Source: DASUKL01 sp036278755
GTDB lineage: Bacteria > Chloroflexota > Limnocylindria > Limnocylindrales > CSP1-4
Length of the DNA: 21,635 nt
Assembly: GCA_036278755.1 (NCBI GenBank)
Contig: DASUKL010000041.1
Location: forward strand, 1-21,635
Reading direction: 5' to 3'
A program made the position numbers and the translations under genes. The notes below the pieces were generated by a model, which saw nothing but the letters and a program-made list of their open reading frames with translations, ran no database searches and was not told the origin of the DNA. How positions within the stretch are numbered: the first letter of the stretch is position 1; each line of letters opens with the position of its first letter. Of this stretch, positions 12,965 to 19,995 are shown piece after piece.

Positions 12965-14632
12965 ATGTACTGGGCCGACGAGCTGGCGGCCGGCGCGAGC
13001 GGGCCCCAGGTCGTCAACGACTCGAAGACGCCCTCCGGCACCGTCCACGTCGGTAGCCTGCGCGGCGTCGTACTGCACGACGCCATCGTCCGGGCCCTTC
13101 GCGCCCGGGGCTTGGAGACCCGCTTCCGCTACGGCATCGAAGACCTGGACCCCATGGATAGCCAGGCCCGCCTGAGCGGCGACGCGGTGGAGCGCTACAT
13201 GGGCGTACCCCTGGCCCACGTGCCGGCCCCGCCGGGCAGCAGCGCGCCCAGCTACGCGCGGCACTTCGTGGGCCTCTTCCTCGACACGTTCGCGGGGCTC
13301 GGCATCCGGCCCGATCTGTTCTGGATGAGCGAGCAGTACGGCTCGGGGGCCATGGACCCCTACATCGTCCAGGCCCTCGACCAGGCGGAGCTCATCCGCC
13401 GCATCTACCGCACCGTGAGCACCGTCGACCATCCTTCGACCTGGCTGCCCATCAGCGTCATCTGCGAGACCTGCGGGCGCAGCGGCACGACCCAGGCCAG
13501 CGAGTGGGACGGTCGCGAGGTCACCTACGAGTGCCGCCCGGACCTCGTGGAGTGGGCCGTGGGTTGCGGGGCTCGGGGCCGGGTCTCGCCCTTCGGCGGT
13601 CGCGCCAAGCTGGTCTGGAACGTGGACTGGGCGGCCCGCTGGGGCCTCGTAGGCGCGACCATCGAGGGCTGCGGCAAGGACCTCGCCACCAAGGGCGGCT
13701 CGCGCGATCGGGCCGATGCCATCAGTCGCGAAGTCTTCGGCCGTCAGCCGCCGACCAACGTGGCCTACGAGTTCCTGACCATCGGCGGGCGCAAGATGAG
13801 CACGAGCGAAGGCTCCGGGGCGGCGGCCCACGAGGTGGCCGAGCTCCTGCCGCCCGAGCTCTTGCGCTTCCTCTTCCTCCGCCACAAGCCCCGTCGGGCC
13901 CTCGAGTTCGATCCCCAGGGCGACACCGTGCCGGGCCTCTTCGACGAGTTCGACCGCCTTGCCGCGGCGACCGCCGGGCGCGAGGTGCGGGGCGAGCTGC
14001 CGCCCGACGGCGATCGCATCTTCGCCGCCAGCCTGGTGGATCCGACGGCTGACCCGGCCGTCGAGGCGGCCCGCTTCCGGCCGCCCTTCCGGCACCTGAC
14101 CCTGCTCGTCCAGGTGCCCGGCGTCGATCTCGCCGAGCGCCTCGAGGCCGAGAAGGGCGCGCCTCTCGAGGCGGCGGAGACGGACATCGCCGAGCGGCGC
14201 ATCAGCGTCGCCCGGCGCTGGCTGGCCGAGCTGGCCCCCGAGCGCTACCGGGTCGAGGTCCAGGCCGACCTGCCCGCGGCGGTGACCCGCCTGGCCGACG
14301 AGCAGCGCCTCTTCCTGGAGGCCCTGGCCATCGCCGCGGAGGCCGAGCGGCCGGCCGCCGGCGATGCTTGGCAGGACCTCGTCTTCCGCACCGCGCAGGC
14401 CCAGGGGCTGGCCTCCGGGGCGGCCTTCGGGGCGATCTACGTCACCTTCCTCGATCGGCCCAACGGCCCCCGGGCGGGCTGGCTGCTGGCCAGCCTCGAC
14501 CCGGACCTCGTCATCGAGCGCCTCCGCGCGGCCGGCGGCGAGCTGGATCCGGTCCCGGACGGCGGGTCGGGTGAGCAGTCCGCCGCGGAACCCCTGGGAG
14601 CGCCATCGGAGGCAGGGGAGGGATCGTCATGA
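12965..14632 (+). CDS. lysS: Class I lysyl-tRNA synthetase
   Basis: This enzyme charges tRNA-Lys with lysine. It belongs to the class I (Rossmann-fold) form, unrelated to the class II LysRS of most bacteria. The HIGH-type motif is HVGS (28-31) in the diagnostic context VVNDSKTPSGTVHVGSLRG, and the KMSKS-type loop is KMSTS (277-281) in GGRKMSTSEGSG. A zinc-ribbon-like insertion carries CETC (167-170), C190 and C201. The C-terminal part is the helical anticodon-binding domain. The length, 555 residues, is slightly above the usual 510-540, with a disordered Gly/Ser/Glu-rich tail of about 30 residues. The ATG at 12965 has GAGGG at 12950-12954, 10 nt upstream. The stop overlaps the serS ATG (ATGA), giving translational coupling. 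Confidence 0.95.
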   Translation: MYWADELAAGASGPQVVNDSKTPSGTVHVGSLRGVVLHDAIVRALRARGLETRFRYGIEDLDPMDSQARLSGDAVERYMGVPLAHVPAPPGSSAPSYARHFVGLFLDTFAGLGIRPDLFWMSEQYGSGAMDPYIVQALDQAELIRRIYRTVSTVDHPSTWLPISVICETCGRSGTTQASEWDGREVTYECRPDLVEWAVGCGARGRVSPFGGRAKLVWNVDWAARWGLVGATIEGCGKDLATKGGSRDRADAISREVFGRQPPTNVAYEFLTIGGRKMSTSEGSGAAAHEVAELLPPELLRFLFLRHKPRRALEFDPQGDTVPGLFDEFDRLAAATAGREVRGELPPDGDRIFAASLVDPTADPAVEAARFRPPFRHLTLLVQVPGVDLAERLEAEKGAPLEAAETDIAERRISVARRWLAELAPERYRVEVQADLPAAVTRLADEQRLFLEALAIAAEAERPAAGDAWQDLVFRTAQAQGLASGAAFGAIYVTFLDRPNGPRAGWLLASLDPDLVIERLRAAGGELDPVPDGGSGEQSAAEPLGAPSEAGEGSS

Positions 14633-15936
14633 GCGTAGGGCTGCAGCGCCTCCGCGAGGATGCCGAGACGCTCCGCCGGGGGGCCGAGGCCAAGGGCGAG
14701 GACCCGACGGTCGTCGATCGGGCGGTCGAAGCCGATGTCCGTCGCCGTCAGCTGGCCTCCGAGAGCGACGGGCTCAAGGCCCAGCGCAATGAGCTGAGTC
14801 GGGCCGTCGGCCAGGCGCTCAAGAGCGGGGCCGTGCCGGACGGTCCGGAGGTCGATGGGCTGAAGGCCCGCTCGGCCGAGGTCGGTCAGCGCATCGAAGC
14901 CCTGGCCGCCGACCTGGCCGCGGTCCAGGCCGAGCTCGACGACCTGCTCCTGCGCATCCCCAACCCGCCCGATCCGGACGTCCCCGTGGGCGGCGAGGAG
15001 GACAGCGTCATCGTCCGCACCTGGGGCGACCCGCCGCCCCATGAGGGGCGTGACGGTAGGGTCGTCCGGCCCCACTGGGAGATCGCCGCGGAGCTCGGTC
15101 TCTTCGATCTCGCCGCGGGGGCCAAGATCGCCGGCTCCGGCTTCCCCCTCTATCGGGGCGCCGGAGCGGCCCTCCAGCGGGCCCTCATCGACTTCATGGT
15201 CGGGCTCCATACCCGGGAGCACGGCATGACCGAGATCTGGCCCCCGGCCGTGGTCAACGCCGCCTCGGCCCGAGGCACGGGCCAGATCCCGGACAAGGAA
15301 GACCTCATGTACGTCGTGGAGCGGGACGACCTCTACCTCGTGCCCACTGCCGAGGTTCCCGTCACCAACATCCACCGCGACGAGATCATCGAAGCCGAGC
15401 GGCTGCCGATCCGCTATGTGGCCTACTCACCCTGCTTCCGCCGCGAGGCCGGGGCCGCCGGCCGGGAGACGCGGGGCATCCTGCGGGTCCACCAGTTCGA
15501 CAAGGTGGAGATGGTCTGCTTCGAGCGCCCGGCGGACTCCGGCGCGGCGCTGGAGTGGCTGACGGCCCGGGCCGAGGTCGTCCTCCAGCGCCTCGGGCTG
15601 CCCTATCGGGTCAAGCTCATGGCCAGCGGCGACATGGGCTTCGTACAGGCCAAGAAGTACGACCTCGAGGCCTGGGCGCCAGGGGTCGAGCAGTGGCTCG
15701 AGGTCAGCTCGGTCTCCAACTTCCGCGACTATCAGGCCCGCCGCATGGACATCCGCTGGCGCCCCGAGCCGGGGGCCAAGCCGGAGGTCCTGCACACCCT
15801 CAACGGCTCCGGGCTGGCCCTCGCCCGGACCGTGGCCGCGATGCTCGAGGTCCACCAGCAGCCGGACGGCTCGGTGGTCGTCCCGGAGCCGTTGCGGGCG
15901 ACCTTGGGCCGGGAGCGGCTGGGGCCCGGGGCATGA
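14629..15936 (+). CDS. serS: Seryl-tRNA synthetase
   Basis: SerS charges tRNA-Ser (and tRNA-Sec where present) with serine. The 435 residues include the long N-terminal antiparallel coiled coil (about 5-107) that grips the tRNA variable arm, then the class II catalytic core. Visible elements are TAE (240-242), motif 2 FRREAGAAGRETRG (270-283), the serine-binding EVSSVSNFRDYQARR and motif 3 NGSGLALAR (392-400). The ATG at 14629 has a GGAGGG-type ribosome binding site just upstream and overlaps the lysS stop. The last 137 nt overlap the end of the TetR gene on the other strand. A tRNA-Ser gene lies about 5.6 kb downstream. Confidence 0.97.
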   Translation: MSVGLQRLREDAETLRRGAEAKGEDPTVVDRAVEADVRRRQLASESDGLKAQRNELSRAVGQALKSGAVPDGPEVDGLKARSAEVGQRIEALAADLAAVQAELDDLLLRIPNPPDPDVPVGGEEDSVIVRTWGDPPPHEGRDGRVVRPHWEIAAELGLFDLAAGAKIAGSGFPLYRGAGAALQRALIDFMVGLHTREHGMTEIWPPAVVNAASARGTGQIPDKEDLMYVVERDDLYLVPTAEVPVTNIHRDEIIEAERLPIRYVAYSPCFRREAGAAGRETRGILRVHQFDKVEMVCFERPADSGAALEWLTARAEVVLQRLGLPYRVKLMASGDMGFVQAKKYDLEAWAPGVEQWLEVSSVSNFRDYQARRMDIRWRPEPGAKPEVLHTLNGSGLALARTVAAMLEVHQQPDGSVVVPEPLRATLGRERLGPGA

Positions 15937-16606
15937 GCTCGCCGGTCAGGTAGCGCTGGATGGTCGGGCCGACGGCGGCGGCGACGGTGTCGAGCGGGGC
16001 GGAGGCCAGGGGCTCGATGCCCACGATCATCCGGGCCAGCACGAGGCCCACCATCTGCGAGCCGGCCAGGCTGGCCCGCAGGTCGGCGTCCGGCACGCCC
16101 AGCGACCGAGTCAGGGGGCCCAGGATCCGTTCGCTGATGAGCGTCCGCAGGAGCTCGGCGGCTCGGGCGTCGGTCGTGGCCGAGCGGAGGACGCCCAGCA
16201 CGACGGGTCGCACGCCGGGCTGCTCCCAGCGCTCCAAGACCGTCCGCACGAGGCGCTCCCCGAGATCGGCCGGGACGCCGTGTCCACCGGGTCCTCCGGG
16301 CTCGCCGGGCCCGACCTGCTCGCCCTTCCTGCGGCGCTCACTCGGTCCGCCAAGCTCCCTCGGTCCGCTGCTGAGCACCTCGGCCAGCAGCTCGTCGATG
16401 TCGAGCGGCAGCTCCGTGGCCCGCAGGTAGAGCGCCTCCTTCGAGCCGAAGTAGTGATGAACGAGCGCGGGGTCGACGCCGGCCCCGGCGCCGATGGCCC
16501 GCATCGTGGCCCCCTCGAACCCAGCCTGGCCGAAGCACTCCCGGGCCGCGGCCAGGATGCGGGCCCGATTGTCCGGCCGGCCCGGCGGCCGCCCGGTCCG
16601 GGGCAT
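15800..16606 (-). CDS. TetR-family transcriptional regulator
   Basis: This is a 268-residue repressor with the N-terminal TetR helix-turn-helix: DNRARILAAARECFGQAGFEGATMRAIGAGAGVDPALVHHYFGSKEALY (about 12-60). The ligand-binding C-terminal helices contain LISERILGPLTRSLGVPDADLRASLAGSQMVGLVLARMIVGIEPLA. A Gly/Pro-rich insertion lies at about 80-118. The recognisable fold ends near LTGEL (about residue 222). The remaining 45 or so residues are Pro/Ala/Arg/Gly-rich and antisense to the 3' end of serS, so the tail may be disordered. The ATG overlaps the permease stop by 1 nt (TGATG), making it the last gene of an ATPase-permease-regulator operon. It probably represses this operon through the palindrome at 18605-18629. 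Confidence 0.92.
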   Translation of the reverse strand: MPRTGRPPGRPDNRARILAAARECFGQAGFEGATMRAIGAGAGVDPALVHHYFGSKEALYLRATELPLDIDELLAEVLSSGPRELGGPSERRRKGEQVGPGEPGGPGGHGVPADLGERLVRTVLERWEQPGVRPVVLGVLRSATTDARAAELLRTLISERILGPLTRSLGVPDADLRASLAGSQMVGLVLARMIVGIEPLASAPLDTVAAAVGPTIQRYLTGELMPRAPAAPGPRSPATAPGRPPSRPAAGGPRASRPRSGRGPARSR

Positions 16607-17787
16607 CAGGCGATCTCGCGCCGGATGGTCGAGGCCGCCAGGACGACCAATCCCAGGGCCAGCGCGACGAGGACGGCGAGGTCCAGCTGGACCGCCCCCG
16701 CCTCCAGCCCGGCGCCCTTGATGAGGACCTGCCGGAGGCCGTCGATGGCGTACGTCAAGGGCATCAGCCGGGCCAGCGGCTGGAGCGGCCCAGGCAGGGC
16801 GTCGATGGACCAGAAGATGCCGGCCAGGAGGGCCTGGGGGACGATGACCACGGGGATGAACTGGACCACCTGGAGCTCCGTCCGGGCGAAGGTCGAGAGG
16901 AAGATGGCCAGGTTCACGGAGCCGACGGCCATGAGCAGGATCATGAGGAAGGCCAGCAGCGGCGAGCCTGCGTTCGAGATGCCCAGGCCGATCGTGAACG
17001 GGGGCAGCGGCCCCAGGGCCGGGACCGACAGCGAGGCCAGCGCGAAGGCCAGGATGATGACGACCTGGAGGGCGGCGAAGAGCCCGAAGCCGAGGCTGTA
17101 GCCGGCCACGATCTCGCTCCGGCGCACCGGCGTCGCGAGCAGCCGTTCGAGGGTCCCGCCCACGCGCTCGCGGAGGAAGCTGATCCCGGTCAGGATGAAG
17201 ACGAAGAAGAAGCCGAAGAAGCCGATGAGGGCCGGGGCGAAGGCGTCGAGGAGGTCGGCGTCGGGGGAGCCGTAGACGGTGGCATGGTGGAGCTGGACAC
17301 TCGGGGGCGGGCCGCCGCCGGAGGTCGGAAGGGTCGCCAGCTGCCGCAGGCCATCGACGAGGACGGTCTGGAGCGCGGCCAGGCGGGCGCCGTCGTCCCC
17401 GGGAGAGATGCCGGGGGTGATGACGAGGAGGTCCACCTGCCCGCCCCTGGCCGCCTGCGCGAGGTCGGCGGGGAGGACGATGGCCACGTCGGCCTGGTCG
17501 GCGCGCAGGGCGGCCCGGGCTGAGGCCTCGTCCGCCCCCACGTCTACGACCTGATCGCCAGCGGCGCGGGCCAGCCCCGTGATGGCGCTGGCCGCGGCGG
17601 TCTCCGCGGGCCCGGCGCCATGAGCCACGCCTAGGCGGGTGGACAGGCTCGACTGGCCGCGGATGACCCAGCCGAGGAGGGCCAGGACGAGGATGGGCAC
17701 GACCAGCACGAGGCCCAGCGAGCGGCGGTCGCGGCGCACGCCTTCGGCGATGCGGCGGGCGATGGCCAGCACCCTCCCGGCGTTCAT
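16606..17787 (-). CDS. ABC-2 type exporter permease
   Basis: This is the membrane subunit of an ABC exporter, 393 residues. A first transmembrane helix (about 24-42) is followed by a long extracytoplasmic domain (about 44-180), as in ABC2_membrane_3 proteins. Five more helices lie at about 184-206, 226-252, 276-300, 307-328 and 369-387. The cytoplasmic coupling segment RERVGGTLERLLATPVRRSEIVAGY (206-230) is characteristic of the DrrB/YhgE-like drug and antibiotic exporters. The ATG overlaps the ATPase stop by 4 nt (ATGA), and the stop overlaps the TetR ATG, so the three are tightly coupled. The substrate is not predictable; drug, toxic lipid or antibiotic export is usual for TetR-linked members. 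Confidence 0.92.
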   Translation of the reverse strand: MNAGRVLAIARRIAEGVRRDRRSLGLVLVVPILVLALLGWVIRGQSSLSTRLGVAHGAGPAETAAASAITGLARAAGDQVVDVGADEASARAALRADQADVAIVLPADLAQAARGGQVDLLVITPGISPGDDGARLAALQTVLVDGLRQLATLPTSGGGPPPSVQLHHATVYGSPDADLLDAFAPALIGFFGFFFVFILTGISFLRERVGGTLERLLATPVRRSEIVAGYSLGFGLFAALQVVIILAFALASLSVPALGPLPPFTIGLGISNAGSPLLAFLMILLMAVGSVNLAIFLSTFARTELQVVQFIPVVIVPQALLAGIFWSIDALPGPLQPLARLMPLTYAIDGLRQVLIKGAGLEAGAVQLDLAVLVALALGLVVLAASTIRREIA

Positions 17788-18602
17788 CGGTCGTCCTCGG
17801 CGGCCCGTCCAGCGGGCGTGGCGAGGACCAGGAAGGCGTCCTCGAAGTCATCCCGCCCGGCTCGAGCCCGCAGGCTCGCCGCGCTGCCCGTGGCCAGGAT
17901 GCGGCCCTCGCGCATGAGGATCAGCTCGTCGCAGCGATCCGCTTCGTCCATGACGTGGCTCGACACGACGAGCGTGGTGCCGGCCGCGGCGAGCTCGTGG
18001 AAGTGCTGCCAGAACTGGGCCCGGAGCACCGGATCGACGCCCACCGTGGGCTCGTCGAGGAAGACGACAGCGGGCCGGTGGACCAGGGCACAGGCCAGCG
18101 AGAGGCGCCGGCGCATGCCCCCGGAGAGCGATTCGACGGGGGAGTCGGTCCGATCGGCGAGCTCCACGAGCTCCAGGGCCTGGCGCAGCTGGGCTGCGTC
18201 GCGGACCCCGTACATGGCCCCGTAGAAACTGATGTTCTCGCCGACCGACAGATCGCCGTAGACGCCGTCAGCCTGGGTCATGTAGCCCACCCGGGCCAGG
18301 ACCGCGCGGTCGGGCAGGGTGACCCCCAGGAGCGTTGCTCGGCCGGAGGTGGGGCGGGCCAGGCCGGTCAGCAGGCGGATGAGCGTCGTCTTGCCCGCCC
18401 CGTTGGGACCCAGCAGGCCGTAGATCCGCCCGGGGGATAGAGCCAGGTCCACGCTGTCCACGGCTACCCGAGGGCCGAACGTCTTGCGCAGTGCGGTCGC
18501 CTCAGCAGCGGGGCGGGGATTTCGGGCGCTCCCGGGCGCTGGGGCGGGCGGGGCCTCGGACGAGGCGGTGGCGGCGGGGTCCTGGCCCGAGGAAGTCATC
18601 AC
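17784..18602 (-). CDS. ABC exporter ATPase
   Basis: This is the nucleotide-binding subunit driving the adjacent ABC-2 permease. In the 271-residue form starting at the ATG at 18599, Walker A is GPNGAGKT (64-71), the Q-loop YMTQ (106-109), the signature LSGGM (158-162), Walker B VVFLDE (178-183) and the switch His 215 in SSHVMDEA. All catalytic parts are intact. About 30 Pro/Ala/Ser-rich residues precede the fold. The start is uncertain by one codon: GTG at 18602 or ATG at 18599 (GTGATG). The GTG lies 8 nt after a -10-like GATGAT, so the mRNA is probably leaderless or nearly so. Members of this branch (DrrA/CcmA-like) work as homodimers with two permease subunits. Confidence 0.93.
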   Translation of the reverse strand: MMTSSGQDPAATASSEAPPAPAPGSARNPRPAAEATALRKTFGPRVAVDSVDLALSPGRIYGLLGPNGAGKTTLIRLLTGLARPTSGRATLLGVTLPDRAVLARVGYMTQADGVYGDLSVGENISFYGAMYGVRDAAQLRQALELVELADRTDSPVESLSGGMRRRLSLACALVHRPAVVFLDEPTVGVDPVLRAQFWQHFHELAAAGTTLVVSSHVMDEADRCDELILMREGRILATGSAASLRARAGRDDFEDAFLVLATPAGRAAEDDR

Positions 18603-18604
18603 TC

Positions 18605-18629
18605 GATGACATCATCGTCTGATGACATC
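18605..18629 (-). promoter_or_regulatory. Candidate TetR operator overlapping the ABC operon promoter
   Basis: GATGACATCA, 5-nt centre, TGATGACATC is a 25-bp inverted repeat matching at 9 of 10 positions per half. Each half is itself a GATG-N-CATC palindrome, so the 9-mer GATGACATC is also directly repeated 16 bp apart. The site covers the -10 region and spacer of the minus-strand promoter, ideal for repression by the TetR protein encoded in the same operon. Confidence 0.6.
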
Positions 18630-18639
18630 TGGGTGTCAA
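18611..18639 (-). promoter_or_regulatory. Candidate promoter of the ABC ATPase-permease-TetR operon
   Basis: On the minus strand, TTGACA (18639-18634, a perfect -35) is followed after 17 nt by GATGAT (18616-18611). Transcription start would fall near 18603, at or next to the start codon. Confidence 0.55.
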
Positions 18640-18676
18640 CCCCCGGGAGCGCCGGGGTCTCCTCGCGGCCGCCGTG

Positions 18677-18682
18677 TACGAT
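18677..18682 (+). promoter_or_regulatory. Candidate -10 element of the NTF2-like gene (leaderless type)
   Basis: TACGAT ends 7 nt before the ATG at 18690. A 15-bp palindrome, ATGCATGGCATGCAT (18681-18695), overlaps the end of this hexamer and the start codon. Confidence 0.4.
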
Positions 18683-18689
18683 GCATGGC

Positions 18690-19079
18690 ATGCATCCCAA
18701 CGAGGCCCTCGTGCGAGCGCTCTATGCCGCTCGCGAGCGCGGCGATCTGGAGGCCGTGGCCGGGCTGCTGGCGCCCGACATCGACTGGCACGAGCCCTAC
18801 GAATACCTGGGCCACATCCGCGGTCGCGATGCCGTCCTCGAGGCGCTGCGCGAGACCGTGGCCGCGACCCACGGCAGCTTCCGCATCACCCTCCACGATC
18901 TTCTGGCCAGCGACCAGCATGCCGTGGCCCTCGTGGAGTGGCGTGCCGAGCGCGACGGTCGGCACCTGGCCGGTCGCGAGGTGGCCGTCTACCACGTCGA
19001 CGACGGCCGTGTCAGCGAGGTCTGGTTCTACACCGAGGACACGCACGCCGTGGCGGAGATGCTCGCTCCAGGGATCTGA
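18690..19079 (+). CDS. NTF2-like (SnoaL-type) small protein
   Basis: This is a 129-residue single-domain protein of the NTF2/ketosteroid-isomerase-like fold. It has the typical opening helix and strand, ALVRALYAARERGDLEAVAGLLAPDIDWHEP. IRGRDAVLEALRETVAATHGSFRITLHDLLASDQHAVALVEWRAERDGR follows, then the closing strands VAVYHVDDGRVSEVWFYTEDTHAVAEML. Such proteins bind or isomerise small hydrophobic molecules, or just bind partners; no specific reaction can be assigned. The ATG at 18690 is chosen because a -10 hexamer lies 7 nt upstream, though ATG 18681 is also in frame. Only 2 nt separate it from the ABC ATPase gene, so it is co-expressed with the transporter, suggesting a related substrate. 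Confidence 0.8.
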   Translation: MHPNEALVRALYAARERGDLEAVAGLLAPDIDWHEPYEYLGHIRGRDAVLEALRETVAATHGSFRITLHDLLASDQHAVALVEWRAERDGRHLAGREVAVYHVDDGRVSEVWFYTEDTHAVAEMLAPGI

Positions 19080-19081
19080 TC

Positions 19082-19993
19082 GTGCCCCTCGAGGCCCTCA
19101 GCGCCCGCGGGGTCAGCAAGCGCTACCGGCCCGATCGGCTGGCCCTCGATCACGTCGACCTGGCCGTGCCAGAGGGCTCGGTCGTCGCCCTCGTCGGGCC
19201 CAACGGGGCGGGGAAGTCGACCCTCATCCGATCATGGTTGGGCTTCGAACGGCTCGACGACGGTGCGGTCAACGTCCGGGGTATCGATCCGGCGCATGAC
19301 CCAGGCCGGGCCCATGCCCAGGTCGGGTACGTCCCGCAGGCCTCGTTCCTTTACCGCGAGTTCCGTATCCGGCACCATCTCGAGTTGGCGGCCAGCCTGC
19401 GGCCCGGCTTCGATCGCGGCCTGGCTGAGGCCCGGCTGGAGGAGCTGGGCCTGACGCCCGACCGGCGGGTCGAGCACCTCTCCGGCGGCGAGCAGGCTCA
19501 GGTCGCCCTGACCCTGGCCCTCGCTACGCACGCCCCTGTCCTCCTGCTCGACGAGCCGCTGGCGAGCATGGATCCACTCGCCCGCCGCCGCTTCCTCCGC
19601 CTCCTCCTCGGCCCCGACCGATCCGACGGCCGGACGGTCCTCCTCAGCTCGCACGTCGTCGGCGACCTCGAGTCCACCGTCGACCGCCTCGTCATCCTGG
19701 GGCGAGGGAGGGTCCTCCTGTCGGGGGCCCTCGCGGACGTCCTCGCCGCGCACCGCGTCGCCCGGGCCGAGCCTGGCGCCGGGCCGCTCTCGGACGGCGC
19801 GATCGGCGTGTTTCCCGCCCTGCACGAAGCGGAACTGACCTTGTGGCCGAGCGCTGGCGCGCCCGCCGACGCCCGTCCTGCGACCCTGGAGGAGATCGTG
19901 CTCGGCTATCTCGCCGGGGCCGACCCGGCTCCTGGAAGGCTCGCTCCTGTCGTCTCCCGCCCTCTGGCCGTGCCCCGCGCTCGGGACTGCTGA
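19082..19993 (+). CDS. ABC transporter ATPase (second system)
   Basis: This 303-residue nucleotide-binding subunit is of the exporter type that pairs with polytopic permeases. Motifs are intact: Walker A GPNGAGKS (39-46), Q-loop YVPQ (83-86), signature LSGGE (133-137), Walker B VLLLDE (153-158) and switch His 191 in LLSSHVVGD. After the ATPase fold, about 80 C-terminal residues (from about 220) end in a Pro/Arg-rich tail. The GTG at 19082 has AGGG at 19070-19073, 8 nt upstream, and lies 2 nt after the NTF2-like stop. The following membrane protein also starts 2 nt after this stop. The substrate is unknown. Confidence 0.9.
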   Translation: MPLEALSARGVSKRYRPDRLALDHVDLAVPEGSVVALVGPNGAGKSTLIRSWLGFERLDDGAVNVRGIDPAHDPGRAHAQVGYVPQASFLYREFRIRHHLELAASLRPGFDRGLAEARLEELGLTPDRRVEHLSGGEQAQVALTLALATHAPVLLLDEPLASMDPLARRRFLRLLLGPDRSDGRTVLLSSHVVGDLESTVDRLVILGRGRVLLSGALADVLAAHRVARAEPGAGPLSDGAIGVFPALHEAELTLWPSAGAPADARPATLEEIVLGYLAGADPAPGRLAPVVSRPLAVPRARDC

Positions 19994-19995
19994 CG

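Noticed and set aside
16609..17851. Upstream extension of the TetR frame into the permease gene
   Set aside because: The TetR fold starts at the ATG at 16606; the preceding Arg/Pro-rich stretch lies in another frame of the ABC permease.
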